64,000 bases of DNA from Antedon bifida (taxonomy: Eukaryota; Echinodermata; Crinoidea; Comatulida; Antedonidae), in the NCBI GenBank assembly GCA_963402885.1, contig OY727095.1:6577001-6641000 (forward strand), given 5' to 3'. Position numbers and translations under genes: made by a program. The notes beneath the pieces were generated by a model, which saw only the letters and a program-made list of their open reading frames with translations, was not told the DNA's origin and did no database searches. Positions 49,829 through 58,927 of this stretch are shown one piece after another; within the stretch, counting starts at the first letter, position 1; each line of letters starts with the position of its first letter.

Positions 49829-50110
49829 TCGTATCATCTAACAAAAGATGTATTTGATTGGTTACTCGCAAACGCCTCGCAGTTAGCTACTCCCACGAAA
49901 TAAACAGTCTGTAGTTGGAGGAGATAGATCTGCTGATTATATGCACACAATAGCCTATTTCCCCTCTAATGAATATATGTCTATAAACTAAACTATAAAC
50001 TTTTATATAAATTTCAGGAAGTCGCACCAAGGAGGAAGACGGACGTTAGTCGCACCAAATGGTAAGAATAATTTATTTTAATTATTTAATTTATTTTTAA
50101 AGATTATATT

Positions 50111-50184
50111 GTTGCAAATGATGACATCAGAAAGTCATGAGTCACATGATTAAACTAACTTTGGATCGATAGGACTGATGCAAC
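50111..50184 (+). ncRNA. Box C/D snoRNA, unassigned family C
   Basis: Stem GTTGCA/TGCAAC, box C ATGATGA, C' ATGATT, D CTGA. The D guide is CTTTGGATCGATAGGA; target not identified. A TTTTCATAG acceptor 77 nt downstream supports an exon at 50262. Confidence 0.8.
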
Positions 50185-50446
50185 TGAAAATTAAACATGT
50201 TTGATTATATGTATCTGTGTAAATATTGCCGACTATTTGATTTTGGAAATTATTTTCATAGTGAAATGAAAAATGCTGTCTGTCATTGCGTGAAGTTAGA
50301 GTGAAAATGATAAACCTAAACGCAGCTTGCTGGTTGCATCTGATGGCGGTATTTTACATACGTTTTTGGGGGCGTAGCTCCGTGGCGATAAGTCGGCTCT
50401 CTCAAGATTGCCTTTTGACAATGGGTAAGGATGTAATAAATTGATA

Positions 50447-50529
50447 ATTTGCAAGTGATGATTGAAGACTAAATTGTCTGATGGACAGTGACTGACCCAC
50501 GACTTCAACTAGGGCGATCTGATGCAAAT
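50447..50529 (+). ncRNA. Box C/D snoRNA, unassigned family B, copy 2
   Basis: Identical to copy 1 from GCAAGTGATGATTG through CTGATGCAAA. Only the outer stem differs (ATTTGCA/TGCAAAT), still paired. Confidence 0.85.
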
Positions 50530-50951
50530 TAATTTTATCAATAGCATATCATGGAAAAATTTCATTAAAAAATTTTGTTTAGCAATATTGCTAATCAAAC
50601 TGATTTTTGAGTCAAGAAATAGTTTTGTCTTGTATCAATTGTATTTTTTGCTACACAATTTTAAAAATGTGTAGCAATAAGTTTGTTTTGTATAGCTTTT
50701 TGCTATGCTACACTGGCGAAATTATTCCCTGAATATGAAAATTATTATTCTAGAAATATCGGGATGGTGTCCGACGGGGGATAGTTTCACCAAGTACAAA
50801 TTTGGATACTGGCACAATTTGGTAAGTAAATAATCTTGTTTCAATAGGACCCTTTTCCTTCCAAAATATGTTGATTGTTGAAAGAGAAGCTGTTTCACAC
50901 TGCTTCTATGGCAGGCTAGTTACAGAAATTCCTTTCAAGATCATTAAGATT

Positions 50952-51033
50952 TTGCCATAAATGATGACACTAGATAGGGACAAACGATTTACAATGATTA
51001 TAACAACCAATAGTAGTAGACCTGATGTGGCAA
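50952..51033 (+). ncRNA. Box C/D snoRNA, unassigned family D
   Basis: Stem TTGCCA/TGGCAA, box C ATGATGA, C' ATGATT, D CTGA. The D guide is CCAATAGTAGTAGAC. It ends 73 nt before the next exon. Confidence 0.8.
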
Positions 51034-51208
51034 TCTGTTTAAAATAATTCTTGCAAAAAAAAATCCTTTTTATTTTATTAATCTATATTATTTCTTATTT
51101 TAACAGAAACGGCTGGTGTCCAATATATACCATATAAGGTAAAGCACATAACGAATCATACTATGTTACACAATGTCCCAGTTAAGCACTGCATTACATT
51201 TATCATAC

Positions 51209-51376
51209 AAAGGCCAATTTACACAGAGAAGCGGTAACGGTAATACAAATATAAAATCTGTTATTCCTTATAAACATTTACACACAGCGCAGGGTGGACG
51301 GGCGGTTTCCGCTCAGGTTAGATACATATTCTCTGTGGGACAAGGTACGCTGCTCATCTGTGTAAGTTGGCCTTAA
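51209..51376. repeat. MITE-2 copy 1 (AAGGCCAATTTACACAG ends)
   Basis: Left AAGGCCAATTTACACAGAG and right CTGTGTAAGTTGGCCTT are inverted; GCGGTAAC/GGTTTCCGC-like text lies inside. A second member lies at 54963-55122. It lies in the host-gene intron upstream of 51403. Confidence 0.8.
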
Positions 51377-51402
51377 AGGTGTATTGTGATAATTTTTACA
51401 AA

Positions 51403-51481
51403 GATTTGTCGAGGAAGAAAACATTGCTACTTTTGACTGTTGTGTGATAGTACCCTACCACCAAGATCTCGGAGGCAAATC
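51403..51481 (+). ncRNA. SNORD76/SNORD24-like snoRNA with altered boxes, copy 2
   Basis: Same 79-nt unit as 49044-49122, with about three changes between the guides and in box D. Box D is CGGA here (CAGA in copy 1). Stem, box C variant TCGAGGA and both rRNA-complementary guides are unchanged. It ends 69 nt before the next exon. Confidence 0.72.
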
Positions 51482-51707
51482 AAACCATTAAAAAATAGAT
51501 TTTTTAACAATTTAAACAAAGAAAATGAATGAGTTTTTATTTCTCTACAGAACAATGAAACATTGGTATGACTGAGCTATGCATAAAGGTATGTTTTAAA
51601 TATTTGTTTACGATTTGCACGCCTAAGAACTGAAAGCAATTCACATTCCTAGTGGTGAAACAATAGGCTTTTAAACAATTGTTCATTCTAAAATTGCCTA
51701 TAGACAA

Positions 51708-51781
51708 TACCTGTTATGATGACTCAAGAATCGCTGCTAGGGATTTTATATGTGACCATCTTTACTTAGTCTGAGCAGGTA
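51708..51781 (+). ncRNA. Box C/D snoRNA, unassigned family E
   Basis: Stem TACCTG/CAGGTA, box C ATGATGA, D CTGA. The D guide is CATCTTTACTTAGT. A MITE-1 fragment follows at once; without it the distance to the next exon is about 60 nt. Confidence 0.8.
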
Positions 51782-51789
51782 CTTGCTGT

Positions 51790-51912
51790 TGTGCCCATGT
51801 ATGGACATGATGTTGTCGTATCACCAGCTCCCATATTTGGGCATATCACTACCCTATTTGGGCACATCACACTTTTTTGTCAAACTGGTTTGATAGTCTA
51901 GACAGAGCTTTA
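51790..51912. repeat. MITE-1 copy 15, left-truncated
   Basis: Starts at GTGCCCATGTATGGAC; the right arm is complete to GACAGAGCTTTAG. It abuts the snoRNA at 51708-51781. Confidence 0.75.
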
Positions 51913-52054
51913 GACCAATACAATATTAATAACCTGTATAATTAATACAAAATTATTTTTTCAGATTGACTAGATACTGAATATATCTACATGTTGGTTT
52001 AGAAACTAATTGTTACCATGTAAGTAAACTAACTTTAATTAGTTATGTTAGTTG

Positions 52055-52126
52055 CATCGATGATGATTTTGTATCAGAGTGATCCACTAAATGATATCTT
52101 GTGATTTCTCTTCTGAATCTGAGATG
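52055..52126 (+). ncRNA. Box C/D snoRNA candidate F
   Basis: Short stem CATC/GATG, box C ATGATGA, C' ATGATAT, D CTGA, one per intron as elsewhere. The stem is weak, two CTGA motifs overlap the 3' end, and it ends about 197 nt before the next exon, so it is less sure than its neighbours. Confidence 0.5.
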
Positions 52127-52435
52127 AAAAGTTGTTTTTCTTTTGTTACCTACTATCTGCATTTGTAAAATAAATTTCCTGTCTATGTAAATCTATGCTT
52201 ACAAAATGTATTTAAGTAAAGTTGGTAGAAGTATTCTGCATTTAGCTAGCTTGTTCGGTTTCCTTTTGTATTGATAATATTTCCAGTAGTACCAAATTTA
52301 CATAACATCCACATGTTTTACAGATTTGTGATGTTGTCGTTATTGGTTGGCACAGTGTAACCACCATCTTTGAGCCAGGTTAGTATACATGCTTATCTCC
52401 ATTAAGGTCATAGGTCAATGTAGTTTCCTGTGAAC

Positions 52436-52506
52436 TCGCCAATGATGAACAATCTGAGTGATCCAGATGAAAGGAATGATTACATGTATCTTGCAACCTG
52501 AGGTGA
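52436..52506 (+). ncRNA. Box C/D snoRNA, unassigned family G
   Basis: Stem TCGCC/GGTGA, box C ATGATGA, C' ATGATT, D CTGA. The D guide is GTATCTTGCAAC. A MITE-1 fragment follows; without it the distance to the next exon is about 60 nt. Confidence 0.7.
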
Positions 52507-52511
52507 ATCAC

Positions 52512-52594
52512 TGTGATGTGCCCATATATGGACACGGTGATGTCATATCACTACCATATTTGGGCACGTCAAAACTAGTTTGATAGTGTAGACA
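52512..52594. repeat. MITE-1 copy 16, reduced
   Basis: Left terminus missing; the core has one CTACCATATTTGGGCAC unit and a right end GATAGTGTAGACA. Confidence 0.7.
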
Positions 52595-53566
52595 CGTGTA
52601 TCTGAAACATTTCAACGCAATCTGTACCAAGCATCCTTTTTTTGTTTCAGATGAACAAGCATTTATGATTGCACCGGAACGACACTGAGAACAGTCCCGC
52701 TCCGATCTGACCAGCAATAGACAGCTTTTCTGTCAGCTGACGTACAAACTCGTCCGGTATTACCTGCCTCATTCTTTCATTTCATACTCTGCCATTCACT
52801 CTGCCTTTTCTTGTTTACATCTGGCCAGCCGATTCCAGAATGCACGAGAGTCATAGTTGCTTTATTATATTGCTGAAAGAGCATCTTTTACAGCATCAAT
52901 CTTGTATGGGATCACATGAACAGCCTTCAGCATAGTCATTTTCTATAATCATTAATCCATCGTTCGCAATCAATGTTGTAGAATGTATCATTTCGACCAC
53001 CGTGATTTCAATTTTGATGCAATTCAGTCGTGGCTGGCTAAAAGCTAGATCAGCTTGCAAATTGACGTGTAGCATAATTTATTTCCACAGTAAGTAAAAA
53101 AGGGCTTACTTTGTAATGCATGTTCTGCTTTAGCGATAAAAAAAAACAGGGTTAATATCCTTCTTGTTGCCAATGTTTATATTTTAAAACTTTTTTAACC
53201 TGGAGTTGCCCTTTAATGTATGTGTTGGTTGATAATGATTTGTGTCTTCAAATGATGACTATGTGAGGAATCTCACTGAATTATAAATGAAGATTTTAAG
53301 TAGTGGACTGATGCGGACACAAGTCAAATAGATTTCTTTATTAGGATTGGGAATAACTTATCCTTTTGGCTCATTGTATGGTTTGTGATGTAAATAAAAA
53401 CAATTCAGTAATATTGTATTTGGATTTTTCAGATAGGTGTATGATACTGTGTTGGCTGTTCACCTGCAATTTTGAAGGTAATAAATTGATAAACATAGTT
53501 AATAAATTCTGTATACAGCAACAATTACTGACATTTGGTTTCTCTTGAGTTGAATCGTTTTGACCT

Positions 53567-53641
53567 TTGACCAATGATGCAAAACTAATTCTGCCATCAA
53601 GAGTAATTCGATGATAGCAACATTCCGTTCACTGAGGTCAA
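53567..53641 (+). ncRNA. Box C/D snoRNA, unassigned family H
   Basis: Stem TTGACC/GGTCAA, box C ATGATGC, C' ATGATAG, D CTGA. The D guide is CAACATTCCGTTCA. It ends 77 nt before the exon at 53719. Confidence 0.78.
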
Positions 53642-53864
53642 TCAATCGGACCAGATTTTATTGATGACGTAGATCGATAAAATATATTATTAAATAATCT
53701 CATCCATTTGCTTTCCAGAGCTTCAATTCCATGTTTCTTTCCAGGACTTAAAAAAGAGAAATTGTGGTGGTAAGTATCTTCTATTTTTTTAACAGTAGTT
53801 TAATTAATTAGTAAATTTAGTGTAGATCAAAATGTTATATCCGAAATGCTTGTTTTGTTGCAGA

Positions 53865-53935
53865 AAGACATTTGATGAGAACATTTAACTCTCTCGCTGA
53901 AATTTGTTGAAGAGAACGTTTAGTTCTGATGTCTT
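53865..53935 (+). ncRNA. Box C/D snoRNA, unassigned family I
   Basis: Stem AAGACA/TGTCTT, box C TTGATGA, D' CTGA, C' TGAAGA, D CTGA. The D' guide TTAACTCTCTCG resembles the complement of the 28S GAGAGAGTTC region but is imperfect. It ends 67 nt before the exon at 54003. Confidence 0.8.
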
Positions 53936-54057
53936 AAAATACTACTACTATATATAAAACCATAAAATAACAAGAAGTTAATATTTTTATTTTATTTTAC
54001 AGACTCGCAGAAAGCTGTTTGTGTTGTGGGGATGGCTACTCCAGATATATTATTAAG

Positions 54058-54171
54058 GTTCATTTTCAGCTAGTCACTGAACTATTGAGATTGAGTGGTG
54101 GTGACCATGACAAAGTTACCACTGATGTCGTTTGGTGTACTTTACTTGTGGGAAGTTTTAGCAACACAATA
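54058..54171 (+). ncRNA. Duplicated ~115-bp segment, possible H/ACA RNA, copy 1
   Basis: Nearly identical to 58349-58462. GTCAC/GTGAC forms a first hairpin and CCAC/GTGG a possible second, and the end is GCAACACAAT, with ACA near the 3' end. No convincing H box is seen. It fills the last intron of the host gene. Confidence 0.45.
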
Positions 54172-54962
54172 TTTTATATAATGTTACTATATTTTATAGC
54201 ATTATGTTCTTTTCACTTGTAAATTTTGATTCAGTTCCTGACTGCAATAAACATTTTGCAAAACATTTATTGGTTTATTTTCATCAACATCCATTAATGC
54301 TGTGTGAAGACAAGCCTCCAGCATAGCACCAGCATTCCATTTGCATTGTTTTATTCCCTTTTTCCATGCTCATTTTCGACGAAAATAAAACAGCCGACGA
54401 GCACTCTTTGGCAATGCCTTTTGTCACTCCCAGCCCCTGTTGACGTCACATATTGCATATGTGGCTAACTAATTCAACATCATATAGTTTTTCATCTCTA
54501 TGCAAATAACTTAGATGTTAAAATTGGTCAATTTGAAATAAAAAATGTTAAAAAGATACTGTACTTTGATTGTAGTTTGTAATATTTTTGTGTCACTTTA
54601 TCTGGGCAACACAGTACTGTTGCTAGATCTATATAATTCCTCCATGCCTAGTATGTGTGTGCATTATACAAATAATTAATGATATGAGAATATTTCATGA
54701 GTTGAAAAATTGAGTTGGCCTCGTTCGATAGAGAGTCGACGTTGCGTAGCAAAAATTCTCAAAATGTTTGCAGAAACCTTTTTCATGAGATAGGACTAAT
54801 TCCAAATGATATGTCATGCCTAACTGACCAATCAAATTGCATGAATACAATCAGGCGTGTTATAAATATGTATAACGGCTATACAGCCTGTTCCTGAAAA
54901 ATGAGACTGGTTTCATTTTTGGAGTATTATTTATTTAGCATGTGTATGTAGCACACTGTGTT

Positions 54963-55122
54963 AAGGCAAATTTACAGACGAGCGGTAACAAATTCTCTGT
55001 AACGTGCATTAACCTCGAGGCCTACAAGCACCCACTTTCCACCACTCGGCTTGCAAATTACGTGCTCTGTGTAAATGGGACAAGCCAGGCAGTTTCTGCT
55101 CGTCTGTGTAAATTGGCCTTTA
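54963..55122. repeat. MITE-2 copy 2
   Basis: Left AAGGCAAATTTACAGACGAG, right inverted CTGTGTAAATTGGCCTTT. It abuts the 3' tail of the LINE. Confidence 0.8.
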
Positions 55123-55130
55123 CATTGTGT

Positions 55131-58100
55131 TGATTTGATTTGATTTGAATTTATTTGGAAAATCATCATAAAAAAAAAAACATACAAAGTGATAACATAA
55201 ATTACGGACATTACAAATAATACATTTATAAGAGATTTTCCAGGATAGCCCAAAAAGCTTATCAGCTTATTTCCATTGGGATCCTTTTACAATCTAAAAT
55301 AAAAAATATAATCATTACAAAGTATAGCATTAAACACGTAAATATAACAATAATATTAAAAAAAACAGTTAAATTAGAGACTATGATTGACTTATATAGT
55401 TATTTGGTAGAACAGAAATGTGATTTAACATTTTTCTTAAAATTAAATTTGTTTTCTATTTCTTGAATGGAATGAGGTAGGTTATTCCATGCCTTTATGC
55501 CTGTATAATAAAACGTTTTAGATATTTGACTATCAGATTTAGGAACTGAAAAACCATTGACACTACTTCTAGTCATATAATGGTGGTTAGATGAAACTCT
55601 TTGAAACTTTTCAGTCAAATAAGGTACTGATTTTCCATAAAAAATCTTATGAACATGATTAAGTTTGAGTTGGCAAATTCTATCCTCTAGACATAATTGA
55701 CCGATTTGGTTCAGTTCGTCTTTACCAATATGTGCACGATTATTTTTATTTAATATAAACCTAGCAACTTTATTTTGACTGGTTTGGAGTCTTTGTTTAA
55801 GTTTTTTAGAAACACCTGAAAACCAGGAGCAACATGCATAGTCAAAGTGACAAGTAATCAGTGCCGAACATAGAATTTTACGAGAAAAGAAATTTAGACA
55901 TGCAGAATGTCTATACAAAAATTTAAGTCTTGAATTAGTCTTACTAAGAACTTTTTGAACCATAGATTCTCCAGACAGGTCTTCATCAAGCAAACAACCA
56001 AGATATGAGATCATATTCTTCTTACATATCAACTTATTTTTAAACATAACAGCAAAATCATGATGAACATTCTTAAGTTTTCTTTTAGTACCAAACAATA
56101 TTGATTCAGTTTTATCAGGATGTAATGATAGTTTGTTGTTTATAAGCCAGTTGTTACATGATTCCAGGTTTGAACTTAAATCATTAGCTATTTGTCTAAT
56201 ATCATTACCAGAAGACAACAATATCGTATCATCAGCATATAACATAATATTGCAATTTACACTAATTGGGATGTCATTCATGTAGCATATGAACAAAAGA
56301 GGTCCTAAAATGCTACCTTGCGGAACTCCGCTAGATATAGTACATGGTTGGGACTGAACGCCATTTACTGATGTAATTTGTTTGCGATCTTTCAAATATG
56401 ATTCAAACCATAATAAAGAATCTTTATCAATGCCCATATGAACCAGTTTTTGCAATAATATCTGATGGTTGACTGTATCAAAAGCCTTTTGTATGTCAAG
56501 GACCACCAAACCTGTAAAGTTACCTTTAGATATTTCAGATCTTATATGATCGGTTAAATTAATTAAAGCAGTATCAGTAGAATAATTTCCTCTAAAACCT
56601 GATTGAAAATCATTAATTACATTGTTTTCATTGAGATAGTTATGTAATTGTACAAAAACAGCTTTTTCGATTATCTTAGATATTACGGGTAAGATGCTAA
56701 TAGGTCTATAATTACTAACTTCCTGCCTATTGTTCTTTTTAAATAATGGTGTGACCTTAGCAAATTTCATATCATTAGGAAAAACCTTTAGAGATAATGA
56801 TAAATTAACAATATGTGTTATTGGCTGAACAATAATATTAGCTCCATCCTTAAGAAATCTAGCAGGAATGTTATCAAGTCCTGTACTTTTGCTAGGATTT
56901 AAAGAATTTAGTTGGTCAAGTACAAAATCATTAGATATAGTTTGTAAAACGAAACTGTTCTTCTTTATCCCTTTGTTCTTATAGTATTGTTTGAAGGGTG
57001 TAGTATTAACACCAAATATATTATTACAATTTGGTAATTTATCAGTTAACAAAGAAGCAACATTAGTGAAAAATTTGTTGAAGAGATTAGCTACAGAAAA
57101 TGGTTCAGTGCATGGATGACCATTATTATTAAGTACAATTGTATTTTGAGATTTACTTTGTTGACTAAAACCTGTAGATTTTAGGGTTTGCCAAAGTTTT
57201 TTGGGATTACCCTTGTTTTCCTCAATCTTAGTTTTGAAATATTCTGACTTAGCTTTCTTAACATCTCTTTGTATCTTATTTCTTAATTTACAATATTTAG
57301 AGTACATGTCTTTACAATGGTATTTCTTAAATAAAAATAGGTGTTTGTCTCTTTGACGAATATCCAGAAGGATATTATCATTCATCCAAGGTTCAGTTCT
57401 ACATTTAATTCTAACTTCTTTCACAGGAGCTATTTCGTCAATGACACCTAAAAATACAGTTTTAAACCTAAACCAAGCCTCATTTACTTCGTTACATGAT
57501 AAAGTTGACTCCCAATTAACATTAGCAAGTTTGTTAAGCAAGGACTCCTTATTGTAATGTCTCATGCTACGAATACGTATTGTATTATGTCTGTTAATTT
57601 GACATTTCCATATTTTACGGGTACAATATGTGATCAAGTGATCACTTAGACCAACATTTAAAGTACCATATTGTAATATTTTTTCTTTTGAATTGGTAAT
57701 TATATGATCAAGAGTAGTAGCTGTAGTATCGGTTATTCTAGTAGGGATGTCTATAATTTGAGAACAATTAAATAAACTTAATACATCTTTATACCTTTTC
57801 AATAGTGGTTCATCTTGACTATTAAAATTAATATTAAAATCACCTAAAAGATACAATTCACAATCAGATCTTAAGTTTAAGAAGGATGACTCTAAGTTTT
57901 CAAGAAATGCTTTACAAGTGGGAGGGCGATAAAAACATCCAACAGCAATAGGTTTCGACTTGGGTAGCAATATATCAATCCAAATTGATTCTAGACTGTC
58001 AATATTCATTTCAGGTTTTGTATTGAACGATACATCATTTCTTATGTAGATACACACTCCTCCTCCATTTCGATTTCTGTCTTTCCTTGTGATTGTATAA

Positions 58101-58190
58101 CCTTGAATCTCTACTTCAGCATCTGTTACACTGTTGTCTAACCAAGTTTCAGATAATGCTAATAATGTTGCACATTCATAACGATTTGTA
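55131..58190 (-). mobile_element. CR1/L2-type non-LTR retrotransposon, 5' truncated
   Basis: The minus-strand body runs from about 58190 to a 3' tail of repeated TCAAA units near 55131-55152. It has no 5' UTR or ORF1, and its 5' break lies against a MITE-1 relic. Clade is inferred from the protein layout and tail; it could be another member of the Jockey/CR1/L2 group. Confidence 0.88.
55400..58057 (-). CDS. LINE ORF2: endonuclease and reverse transcriptase
   Basis: An uninterrupted 885-codon ORF that stays open upstream another about 44 codons to 58190 (ALSETWLDNSV, an endonuclease motif), so the true start is lost. APE-type endonuclease text: GCFYRPP near residue 42 and LGDFNINF near 72. 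Reverse transcriptase text: NYRPISILPVISKIIEK, DFQSGFRG, VVLDIQKAFDTVNH, SSGVPQGSILGPLLF and the catalytic LYADDT (YADD, near residue 606). A C-terminal region with conserved Cys/His/Trp follows (CHFDYACCSWF). The absence of stops suggests recent insertion. Confidence 0.93.
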   Translation of the reverse strand: MCIYIRNDVSFNTKPEMNIDSLESIWIDILLPKSKPIAVGCFYRPPTCKAFLENLESSFLNLRSDCELYLLGDFNINFNSQDEPLLKRYKDVLSLFNCSQIIDIPTRITDTTATTLDHIITNSKEKILQYGTLNVGLSDHLITYCTRKIWKCQINRHNTIRIRSMRHYNKESLLNKLANVNWESTLSCNEVNEAWFRFKTVFLGVIDEIAPVKEVRIKCRTEPWMNDNILLDIRQRDKHLFLFKKYHCKDMYSKYCKLRNKIQRDVKKAKSEYFKTKIEENKGNPKKLWQTLKSTGFSQQSKSQNTIVLNNNGHPCTEPFSVANLFNKFFTNVASLLTDKLPNCNNIFGVNTTPFKQYYKNKGIKKNSFVLQTISNDFVLDQLNSLNPSKSTGLDNIPARFLKDGANIIVQPITHIVNLSLSLKVFPNDMKFAKVTPLFKKNNRQEVSNYRPISILPVISKIIEKAVFVQLHNYLNENNVINDFQSGFRGNYSTDTALINLTDHIRSEISKGNFTGLVVLDIQKAFDTVNHQILLQKLVHMGIDKDSLLWFESYLKDRKQITSVNGVQSQPCTISSGVPQGSILGPLLFICYMNDIPISVNCNIMLYADDTILLSSGNDIRQIANDLSSNLESCNNWLINNKLSLHPDKTESILFGTKRKLKNVHHDFAVMFKNKLICKKNMISYLGCLLDEDLSGESMVQKVLSKTNSRLKFLYRHSACLNFFSRKILCSALITCHFDYACCSWFSGVSKKLKQRLQTSQNKVARFILNKNNRAHIGKDELNQIGQLCLEDRICQLKLNHVHKIFYGKSVPYLTEKFQRVSSNHHYMTRSSVNGFSVPKSDSQISKTFYYTGIKAWNNLPHSIQEIENKFNFKKNVKSHFCSTK

Positions 58191-58263
58191 AAGCTCTGTC
58201 TACACTATCCAACATTTGGGCACGTCACACTTTTTTGTCTAACTAGTCAAGACGGAGCTTTAG
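58190..58263. repeat. MITE-1 copy 17, internally deleted
   Basis: Both termini remain, with only CATTTGGGCACGTCACAC between. It sits exactly at the LINE's 5' truncation. Confidence 0.7.
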
Positions 58264-58348
58264 ATGCGGTGTGTACAAAAACATAATAATGCTTGCCTTA
58301 GTTGAATGATTAATGATCGACTGAATAGTTGAATACAGAATTTGACCT

Positions 58349-58462
58349 GTTCATTTTCAGCTAGTCACTGAACTATTGATATGGAGTGGTGGTGACCATG
58401 ACAAAGTTACCACTGATGTCATTTGGTGTACTTTACTTATGGGAAGTTTGAGCAACACAATA
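58349..58462 (+). ncRNA. Duplicated ~115-bp segment, possible H/ACA RNA, copy 2
   Basis: Matches 54058-54171 with about seven changes, from GTTCATTTTCAGCTAGTC to AGCAACACAATATTTTAT. It lies on the far side of the LINE from copy 1, outside the inferred end of the host gene. Confidence 0.4.
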
Positions 58463-58635
58463 TTTTATAATTATTAAATACCATTCACAAGTATGATTAG
58501 TTACAGAGAATTTAATTTGTGTGTACAATATAAACTAAATATATTACTACTGGTTGTAATGCAATACACCGTATACAGAATTGTACTATACTATTCTGCA
58601 AGTACGATTCATTATAAGAAACAAAACTACAATCA

Positions 58636-58690
58636 TGGGCACATCACATTTTTTTGTCGCATAAAGTTTGATGGCGTAGACAGAGCTTTA
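58636..58690. repeat. MITE-1 copy 18, right end only
   Basis: ATGGGCACATCACATTTT through CGTAGACAGAGCTTTA; about a third of an element. Confidence 0.65.
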
Positions 58691-58927
58691 AATTACAATG
58701 TGGGAGTAAAAGAAACCAAATGTCGCTAGTTGTTGCTGTATACAGAATTTATTAACTATGTGTATACATGTACAGATTACAATCTGGGAGTATGAGAAGA
58801 GAAAGCAAATAACGCTATTAGTTGCTGTATACAGAATTTAAAGTGTACATTAATATCTGCAAGTAGTGTAGGAGTATATATTCCAGGTTGTTGTTGATTG
58901 TCACTGGTGAAGAATATCTATTCACAA

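Larger units (their letters stand above)
45074..54270 (+). ncRNA. GAS5-like snoRNA host gene, ~18 short exons
   Basis: A spliced, apparently non-coding transcript whose introns carry snoRNAs. Exons by splice signals: about 45074-45132, 47528-47581, 47992-48040, 48576-48617, 48937-48976, 49199-49242, 49584-49651, 50017-50061, 50262-50424, 50754-50821, 51107-51138, 51551-51588, 51964-52019, 52324-52378, 52651-53089, 53719-53769, 54003-54057 and 54235 to about 54270 (AATAAA at 54246). Exons are mostly 32-70 nt and no ORF runs through them. Exon 1 starts in a pyrimidine tract typical of 5'TOP host genes. Nearly every intron holds one box C/D or H/ACA-like RNA, most box C/D units ending 68-78 nt before the acceptor. 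SNORD80-like and SNORD76-like units point to GAS5. Some exon borders, especially the large exon at 52651, are uncertain. Confidence 0.75.

Noticed and set aside
49631..49837. Minus-strand 68-codon ORF
   Set aside because: Covers the H/ACA candidate copy 2; conservation there is explained by the RNA, and the other copy does not keep the frame.
52651..53089. Extra H/ACA RNA inside the large host-gene exon
   Set aside because: An ACA precedes the donor, but I could not find two convincing hairpins or a hinge box.
53246..53293. Possible box C/D RNA (TCTTCA stem, ATGATGA, CTGA)
   Set aside because: Too short, with the D box eight bases from the stem; not a credible snoRNA.
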